From contig CM023540.1 in NCBI GenBank assembly GCA_013350335.1, forward strand, positions 24,035,175-24,099,174: a stretch of DNA of 64,000 bases. The letters are read 5' to 3'. A program made the position numbers and the translations under genes. Positions 57,491-64,000 of the stretch are shown here, piece by piece. A model generated the notes under the pieces. It had not been told where the DNA came from. It did not search any database and saw only the letters and a list, made by a program, of their open reading frames with translations. The stretch's first letter is position 1, and every line of letters starts with the position of its first letter. The DNA is from Chimonanthus salicifolius (taxonomy: Eukaryota > Streptophyta > Magnoliopsida > Laurales > Calycanthaceae).

Positions 57491-59879
57491 TGAGAAATTC
57501 TAATACACTCCAAGATGTATTAAGCTAAGCAGGGGGCACACTTGCAGGTTGCCTTCTTTCTTAATAATGATAGTGATAGGTCTTAAAAGCTGAATTGTTC
57601 TTCTCCTTTTGGGTTATGTGAAAATGCCATGTCAACATGGCTTAATACATCTTAGAGGAGACAAGTGTATAGGATATGACTGGTCGCTTGGGTCACACCT
57701 GATCATGATAAAGGAGCCATCCATACATTTCCATGTTTAGAGGTAGAATGATACGGACTCCTGATGCATTAACACCTATAGATGTGATCAATTCCAAATA
57801 AAACTATTACATACAAGTGGGCCTCATGGTTCAGTGCTCCAGAAATTCATTGCTTGGGACCATCCTAAGTCGCCCTGATGCGGTGCCATCCTGCTTTTTC
57901 TTTACTTGTTATTTTTGTTTTAGTTTGTTTTAAGTAAGGGTATTTTAAGTAAGGGTAGTTTGGTAAATTTTGTTTATTTTATTTTAAGTAATGTTTGTCC
58001 TTATATAAAGCTATGTAGCCCTTTTGGGCAAGGGACGATCAAAGAAATAAAAGTCCAGTTTTACGGAAATCCTTGGCGAGAAGCTTGGCTTGGTTTTTGG
58101 CGAGAAACCCTCTCCTCCGATCTCCAGGTACTCTTCCTCTCTTCTTCTTATCTCTTCTCTTCTTCTTCCCTTTTATTTTTCTTGGTTTACTCAAACCCAA
58201 ACCACCCATCCCTACCCCTACCGTACCCTTCCATGCCACCTGCTGTTTGCTGCATCCATTACTACCATCTGCTGTGTCGCCATCCCTTCCTTGAGTCCTA
58301 CCCGACATTGCCACCCCTCCTTGGCCCCTGTCCTGTTCTCAATACCCCTCCCTATCCTCTCACCTTGCTGCCGCAACCCATTTAAGGCCAATAGTGCTGC
58401 CACATCTTGTTTTAAAACCATTTCCTAAGCAAACAGCCACTGCAGGTCTTTCCCAGATCCAGCCAGCCCTTTCCAAACCATACAGCCATCACAAAGCCTT
58501 AACCCAGCCCCTACTTGTCGTGAATCCACATATTCCAGCCTTGTGTTAGCTGACCTTTGTTATCCTTAATTTCCAGACTGCCATTAGTCTTTTATACCCA
58601 TTTAAATCCAATTTCAGTCCTAATTTGATGTGGTTCTAAGTGCATGTAAGATCTGATAAACCCCTTTATTCTGAAAGGCCTTCTATTTTGAGCTATAACT
58701 ATATTTGGATTGTGATTTAATTGTTTACATTGAACTCTCTGAATTTCTTAACTATTTGTGGTAGATTTTATCATTCTAATTGTTATTATTAATTTTAATT
58801 TTAATTTCAGCCTCATATTAATTTATTGTTACAGCATAATCGCATTTAGGCATTTAGGGTCGCCTTTTGTCTTGTCCTGCGTCACGCCCATTGCCCAATT
58901 TGCCTCATAATTCAAAATAAAACTATTGCATACAAGTCGGCCACATGGTTCAGTGATCCAGAAATTTATTGCTTGGGACAATCCTAAGTCGCCAATTGCC
59001 CAATTTGCCTTAGGTGAGATTTAAAGGACAAATATCTCATCTAAAAAATCATTCGGCATGCCACTGATGAAAACACTGATAAAATTGATGATCCAGATTC
59101 TAGACCATCGAATCATGGACTTACTCATCCAGAATGGATACATCCTGCACTGGATCATTAATCTACCCTGAGTTACTAATCACCCAATGTCTCTAATGTA
59201 AGACAAATAAGATTTTATGTTTAACAATATATATCCTTAGGGCAATTTTGGATGGCTATAATATTCACATTCAAATCTTGAAAGTTTTAAGCATAAGCTG
59301 CAGATGGTGATGCTAATAAAATCAATACCTGGACCATCAAATTATGGACTCATCCAGAATGGATGCATCAGAGAATTATGCATGACCAATTGCACCATAA
59401 AACTGCAAATCTTACTTAAAGGGTCATTTTGGATAGAAAACATAGTGATAGTGGTATTCATGTTTCCACAAAAGGAGCAAATTTAAACCAAGAAAAACAA
59501 AGGGAAAAAAAGAAAGCAACACCAAGAAATGGCACAAACCTCACAGCAGGTTCATCTTTAGACTCTTCTGCATGCTCAACTGCTTGGATGCCAAATATGA
59601 AGTCCTTGGTAGAATCAAATCCTGCTTCAAAGCTACCAAATGTCAACTGCGAGCGGTCAGCCTCAGGAACTCTAAGATGCTGTGGTATGATCACATGCTG
59701 ATCTTTGGAGATGCTAACTTGTGAAAGCTTCTCTGGCAAGTGAGCTAATGCATCGGTTGAGATTGTAGAGTTATTTGCAGGAGATGAAGTGGGTTTGGAA
59801 GTTGTTCCAATAATGCCAGGGCCAAAAGGGCTTGACTTTTGACTTGATTTTGGTTTCCACTCCATGTTGGGCTGTGACA
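49933..59879 (-). CDS. GIP1: GBF-interacting protein 1-like, C-terminal half (five exons, 5' part outside or unresolved)
   Basis: Five minus-strand exons join in frame, in transcript order 59879-59540, 56998-56731, 56459-56364, 54602-54165 and 50268-49933. They have AG acceptors, GT donors and matching phases, and end at a TGA. They give about 491 residues. The first exon has PNMEWKPKSSQK, VIIPQHLRVPEADRSQL and FGSFEAGF; the third YDPQAGYDEPFF and MDENLRGQGL; the fourth is Pro/Tyr/Gly/Asn-rich with YVPNPQ at its end; the last begins AETSEIWIQTPREL and ends HLNWTANF. These match the C-terminal half of plant GIP1-like proteins, which help G-box-binding bZIP factors bind DNA. The N-terminal DUF1296 (UBA-like) domain is not in the window's readable exons and should lie past 64000, or partly within 59880-64000. 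The acceptor of the 56459 exon is ambiguous by one CAG codon. The family is secure by motif, but the exact member (GIP1 or GIP1L) is not. Confidence 0.85.
51130..52505 (-). mobile_element. Degenerate L1-type LINE fragment in the last intron of the GIP1-like gene
   Basis: Minus-strand reading, with frameshifts and stops, gives GVLIASELIHSWKRSKEEG, FLKVDMEKACDHVKWEYLDF and then LPLLFTLVEEGFDKL, all typical of LINE reverse transcriptase. GKLPMIYLGPWL follows at about 51900-51960. The T-rich, A-rich block near 51133-51180 may be the 3' tail. GACTTGGGCGAGTTTCGA-like DNA at 51420-51900 looks like a later insertion. Confidence 0.65.
52620..52740 (-). mobile_element. SINE family C copy in the last intron of the GIP1-like gene
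   Basis: A T run, then CTGACTAATCCTTGGGGCATG and CACACACACCGGGGTTTGAAG align with 57135-57321. The head is decayed. Confidence 0.6.
52741..54110. other. Rest of the last GIP1-like intron, nothing recognised
   Basis: The tract at 52855-52990 shares GTGTCCTC...TTCAACTATAGAACGGTGTAGACT-like words with 52485-52560, a weak local duplication. No exon or RNA is seen. Confidence 0.35.
54672..54693. repeat. (CT)11 microsatellite
   Basis: Perfect CT dinucleotides just upstream (in transcript sense) of the 54602-54165 exon of the GIP1-like gene. Confidence 0.9.
54694..56363. other. GIP1-like intron with a (TA)n(CA)n microsatellite
   Basis: A TA run at about 55588-55614 passes into CA repeats at 55616-55630. 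No gene or bounded mobile element is seen. Confidence 0.5.
57118..57338 (-). mobile_element. SINE family C, complete copy with 17-bp target duplication
   Basis: CCTAGGAGTTCTTTTTT occurs at 57118-57134 and again at 57322-57338, a typical SINE target duplication. Between them, read on the minus strand, lie a tRNA-like head (GGTTGACTTGATGG box A, GGTTCAAGTCCC box B near 57253-57265), a body with CCGGTGTGTGTGGATAGGG, and an A tail. It sits in an intron of the GIP1-like gene, in sense. Confidence 0.9.
57430..57492. repeat. (TAAA)n then (TA)n microsatellite
   Basis: AATAAATAAATAAATA leads into a TA run of about 30 bases at 57454-57484. Confidence 0.9.
57797..58994. repeat. Direct duplication of about 80 bp flanking the solo LTR
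   Basis: AATAAAACTATTaCATACAAG at 57797 and AATAAAACTATTGCATACAAG at about 58916 start two copies that both end CATCCTAAGTCGCC or CAATCCTAAGTCGCC. ATTGCCCAATTTGCCT follows both the LTR and the second copy. The simplest reading is an old tandem duplication whose first copy was later hit by the LTR. Confidence 0.8.
57876..58884 (+). mobile_element. Probable solo LTR, 1009 bp, with 5-bp target duplication CGCCC
   Basis: The unit starts TGATGC and ends GCGTCA (TG..CA with short inverted ends). CGCCC flanks it on both sides (57871-57875 and 58885-58889). Inside are a TATATAAAG promoter-like site near 58004 and an AATAAAAG signal near 58045, in the order expected for U3-R-U5. No internal retrotransposon region or second LTR is seen, so recombination to a solo LTR is the likely history. 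Confidence 0.78.
59010..59430. other. GIP1-like intron with a diverged internal duplication
   Basis: TGGACTTACTCATCCAGAATGG near 59113 and ATGGACTCATCCAGAATGG near 59346 mark two diverged copies of a stretch of about 80 bp. No other feature is seen. Confidence 0.5.
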
Positions 59880-60485
59880 CTGCATTCAAAAGTCAGCATT
59901 CAATCGTCAACAAAATTCTTGAGAAAGATGAACAATCAAGTTTTCTTTCAATGTTCATATTTCTTATGTTCAAGAAAGGGACTGGAATGTAACTTCAGGT
60001 TACCTAGGGTTGAAAGAGCAGAACAGTTTGTCCCAACTCAAATGAAACAGATAAGCATATCTTTTTTAAGTGGGTGGGTTGAGGAGAGGAAGATATTCTT
60101 ATTAGCTCAGAAAAATGTCACTTTAAAACAAAGATAAACACCATTTGTCATTGGCATGCAGCACATGCATCTTTTTGATGGATTGACTCAAATTACGACT
60201 TAAATCTATGTTGACAAAGTTATGCAACTGAGAGAGAAAAAGGGAGTGGCTATGATGAGTACTCACACTTCTCAAAAGATATCACCCATCTCTGCTCCCA
60301 GCCTTCTGTTATTTTTCTACTTTTTTTTTTAATTTCCATTACATCAAACACTACAAACCCAGCCTAAAATGCCAAATCAACAACAATAACAATAAATATA
60401 TTTTTTTTTGAATGGTAATAACAATAACAATAAATATTATGAGTTCCATACCTCTATAATCCATATAGACTCACTAGTTGATTTT
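59880..60485. other. Upstream intron sequence of the GIP1-like gene
   Basis: Two AACAATAACAATAAATAT repeats lie at about 60381 and 60417, the second copy following a T run. No further exon could be identified. Confidence 0.4.
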
Positions 60486-63400
60486 CTCTTTTTTTCGGAA
60501 ATGATAACTATATTAGAAAGGCACAAAATGCCAAAACAGAGGAAACAAAGACAGGAAAAAATTCCAAAAATACGACAGTAACAAAGCCCAATCCCAAAGC
60601 CTCAAAAACAGGCTTGAATACACAACTAATACCCTAAGAAATAAGCTCAGAAGGTTACATGAAGCCAATACACTCCCCCTCTAGGCTCTAGAAATTTCTG
60701 AAAGGAGAAATCCTCAAGCTTTGAAAGAGTGGAAGCCTGGCTTGGATGTTTTGCCTTGACTCTTTAACCAACCTCAACTGAGCTCTCTTCTTTGTTCCTA
60801 AAGACCCTATTCTTTTCCTCCCACAATAAGCTCCAAATGGTGGCAAAATGAGCAAGCCGCCAAAGGATCGGGAATCTAGAGGACCTTTAAAAGTCATCCA
60901 AGCATAGGAGAGAAGCACAATAGAAGCCAACATTGTCCTAGACATCAAAGAAGGCTGAAGGTAGAACTCCAAACTGAAAAAGAGAAGGATAATGGAGAAG
61001 CAAATGATCCATGTCTTCAAAGGCATGTGGGCAAAAGGGGCAAAACTAACCATAGTTCTATGTCCCTTCCAAAGGTTGCCTTGAGTAAGAATTTTGCCAA
61101 GACCTGCAATCTAAAAGAAGCTAACAACCCTCAAAGGCGCTCTAGAGGACCAGATGGTAGGATCCAACCAAAGGGACAAATCATTGTTACTGCTCCACGT
61201 GAAAACTCCGATGAGTCAATCCACCAAATCCAAAAATCTGCCTCTGAAGGAAAGCTGTGGGTGTCACCAAAAAGATGAAGGGGAGATGCAAAGTCTTCAA
61301 CTTCTGAAAGCGAATCCCAAACGATTTGATCCCTAATGATAAAAGAAACAACCTGCAATAACTACATTAGCAAAAGTTCGACCAGTGGAAGAGGGATGGA
61401 ATGCACTCAATTAAGGGAAGAACCACACCATAAATCTAGCCGAAACCAAATCAGGCAACCTCAATTTGTACAAAATTGGGTGGTTGCTTGAATTTATCAA
61501 CACAAGCACAATTACCTCTATACATTCAAGAAGCTTTTCTTGAAGCCAGGTTGGCCTCCCATCCTGACTCACCAATATTCCACTTGACAATTGGTAAAGA
61601 TTTCCAAGGGGCCTCTGCATCAAAACCAAGTCTCCAAGTCATTTAGCGAGACGAGCTTCATTAACTCCAACAATGACAGACACCAAGATCGCCCACTTCA
61701 TTAGGAAGACAAACCTGATGCCAACTAAATGGTCCTTTTTTCTTATCGATCACCTCAAAGAAAATCTCAATCTTTTACGAGAAATCAATCACCTTCTTAG
61801 GACAATTAAATGTTGAAAGGAAGTAGACAGGAAGAGTTGACAAGACTGACTTCAAAAGAGTTATTCTACCACAAAAGGATAGATATTTCCCTCTCCAGGA
61901 AGCTAGCCTCTTAGAAACTTTGTTGATATAGGTTTTCAAAGAGCAATGCGGGGGAACCAATAGACAGAAGAATGTCGAGATAAAAAAGAGGAAGTAGATC
62001 CAAGCTGGCATCCAAAAAGATCAACATAACGAATGAGGTCCTCCTGATCCAAATTGATACCAAAAACTTTGCTCTTGTGATTGTTAAATTGGAGAGAAGA
62101 GAATAGCTCAAACCATCTCAGAAATGCTCTAAGGTTCCTAACAATCTCCTTGACCGCTTCATAGAAAATAATAGTGTCATCTACAAATTGCAAGCGTGAA
62201 ACTGTCAAGAGGAATGCTGAATGGAGAAACCCTGAACGAGAGATAGCTCTGCTGCTTTAGAGATAAGAAGAGTAAAGGCCTTAGATACCATAATAAAAAG
62301 AGATGTAGACCGTTATCTCGCCTTGCTGAAGGTGGTCTTTTCAACAATAAAAGAGCTAAAGGCCTCACCTTGCTGCAAATGAGGCCATTTCTTGTTAGAT
62401 TTATGTTGGGAGTCAATGACTTTATGGCTTGTGCTAAACTGCATTCATAATTTGTCTGCCTTCGACACCAACACTTTGGAACGGGGATATGATAATAGTA
62501 AGGACATCTTTCAACATGATAGCTAGGACTTTGGATAGGATCTTTCAACAACTACCTCACAAGCTAATCGATCGAAAGTCCTTTAGTATAGATGCACCAT
62601 CCTTCTAAAGAACTAGGACAATGAAAGTTGTCTCGAGCTCCTTGGATAGCTGACCACAATCATGGAATTCTTGCACAAGCGCCATCAAATCATCTTTGAC
62701 AACATCCCAAAAGATCTGGAAAAAACAATGGGAAAAGTTGTCTGGACCAAGAGTCTTATCTTCAATAAGATCCCAAACTGCACTCTTAACTTCATCGATC
62801 GAGAACGGTCTTTTGAAAGAGGATGTTTGGTGGTGGGGGATGGATTTCAAAAGTAATCCTGAAATAAGTAGCCTTCCCCAAGGTTAGCAATATACATGTC
62901 TTGGAAAAGCTACACAATAGATGAAATAATAATATTTTCATCTACTACAGGAACATCATCAGTTGTGAGAGATTTGATACGATTAACTCGTCCATGAGTC
63001 AAGGCAACAACATGGAAAAAGTTGGTGTTTTTATCTCCTCTGCTCCAACTTTCTCTAGACCTTTATCTACATTTGACTTCCTCTTGGATGCACTTGGACC
63101 TATACTGGTCCTGTAGATCTTGTTTGAGAATGCAATAGGCTTCAGTACAGTCACAATTGCTCACTAATATCAATCTCGGTCAATGCCATTTAGAAGAGTA
63201 ACCAAGGATGTAGAAAGCAACCCAAAACAAGAGTGCCACCAACCTCTTAGTTTCCCCTTAACTCTATCCAAATGTCTCCAAGTTTTAGAGGTATAGATTT
63301 TAGGGTCTAAAGATCCGCCATCTAAGCAACCCTAAATCTGGCAAACAGGAAGTGTCTCCCACCTGCAGTGAAAGGGTCAATTTCTACAACATTTCGCAGG

Positions 63401-63960
63401 AAATTCCATCTCTCCTCAAGAACTTCCAAGATCAAGACTTAGACAGAGCCCATAACCTTCCAAATATTCAAGCATAGAGAAGGAAACATCTTTGCAAACA
63501 GGAAATTCTGTCAAAAGATGATGGGCTTCATCTTGCACTTGAAAGGGGAGATGGGCATGGAGAGGGTCTATCCTACTAATTGAAATACCACCGAGGCAAT
63601 TCTAGGAGAGAACCAACCAATCCCCAATCTTTGGAATGTTGATGGAAGTCGATGGTAAGGTAGCAATGAGACTTTTCTTCAAATCAGCTTCCCCTTTTTC
63701 AATCAACTGCTTCCCAAGGATGATTGAATTTCCTTGTCTGATTTTACTGTCTAAATAGAGTTTTGAACTACTTGAGTAAAAGGCAAGGGGCCAGGGGTCA
63801 CAACTGTTAAGGACTCTTGGCAGAGGATGGAGGAGGAAGTGGCTCCTGCCTAGCATACTGAGCCATTTGGACCTGCAACTTTGATCCTTTGAGCAGGCAA
63901 CCATTAAAATGACAATGGCTCACAAAATTTTGGTGCTGAACCTCTCAAAAGTAAAGTTCT
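60486..63960 (-). mobile_element. Degenerate L1-type LINE, same strand as the GIP1-like gene
   Basis: The T run at 60486-60495 is the LINE's A-tail. Read on the minus strand, with many frameshifts, the order is that of a plant LINE: an ORF1-like part (about 63900-63350, NIPKIGDWLVLS and an EERWNFLRNVVEIDPFT stretch); a linker near 63050 (SRESWSRGDKNTNFFH); reverse transcriptase (62850-62600, SIDEVKSAVWDLIEDKTLGP); the catalytic RLQFVDDTIIF near 62190; ASWRGKYLSFCGRITLLKSV near 61880; and a zf-RVT-like C-terminus near 60850. Little endonuclease is recognisable, so it is dead. It may extend past 64000. Confidence 0.75.
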
Positions 63961-64000
63961 GATGCTTCATAGATTCTTTGTCTACATGTAGGAAGCTGTC

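Noticed and set aside
57960..58428. Frames of 112-141 codons, Ser/Pro/Leu-rich
   Set aside because: They lie wholly inside the probable solo LTR, which explains the sequence better.

Overview
This is nuclear DNA from a land plant, about two thirds A+T. It holds four protein-coding loci in a background of short, decayed mobile elements. Introns with GT..AG borders, an Alfin1-like PHD protein, a phenylalanine ammonia-lyase (PAL), a mitochondrial carrier with plant promoter motifs, a GBF-interacting-protein-like gene, Stowaway MITEs, tRNA-derived SINEs and LINE fragments all point to a flowering plant. The PAL is intronless, about 50 residues longer than usual angiosperm enzymes, and ends in a tail I know from conifer PALs. 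I infer an early-diverging angiosperm (magnoliid-like or basal eudicot) that kept a gymnosperm-type PAL; the gene spacing argues against a conifer. The species cannot be fixed from sequence alone.

Layout. 1-15.4 kb: intergenic, with SINEs, fragments of a repeat family built on ATATCGGCCGATAT-like palindromes, a Stowaway MITE, a foldback MITE, a hAT-like GGGTCGGG element and a 152-bp tandem duplication. 15.7-23.8 kb (+): five-exon Alfin-like histone-reader gene whose introns hold a SINE, a foldback element, a GA-rich minisatellite and a 94-bp duplication. 24-30.6 kb: repeats only. 30.95-33.26 kb (+): PAL, with a TATA box and three AC elements upstream. 33.3-37.9 kb: AT-rich intergenic DNA with one SINE and a pair of G-box repeats. 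38.57-39.59 kb (+): intronless SLC25A44-type mitochondrial carrier with site II motifs, a telo-box and telomere-like repeats upstream. 39.6-49.5 kb: transposon-rich, including a 529-bp inverted-repeat element with an 8-bp target duplication and an internal minisatellite, and a GGGTCGGG-ended composite element. 49.9-59.9 kb and beyond (-): the last five coding exons of a GBF-interacting protein 1-like gene; its introns carry LINE pieces, SINEs and a probable solo LTR with a perfect 5-bp target duplication. 60.5-64 kb: a degenerate L1-type LINE on the same strand, probably in an upstream intron.

The genes are independent plant loci, not an operon: a chromatin reader, the entry enzyme of phenylpropanoid metabolism, an inner-membrane carrier and a transcription-related protein. 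The less expected parts are the PAL type and the repeats whose ends can be resolved by eye. I found no CRISPR array, rRNA gene or intact canonical tRNA gene.
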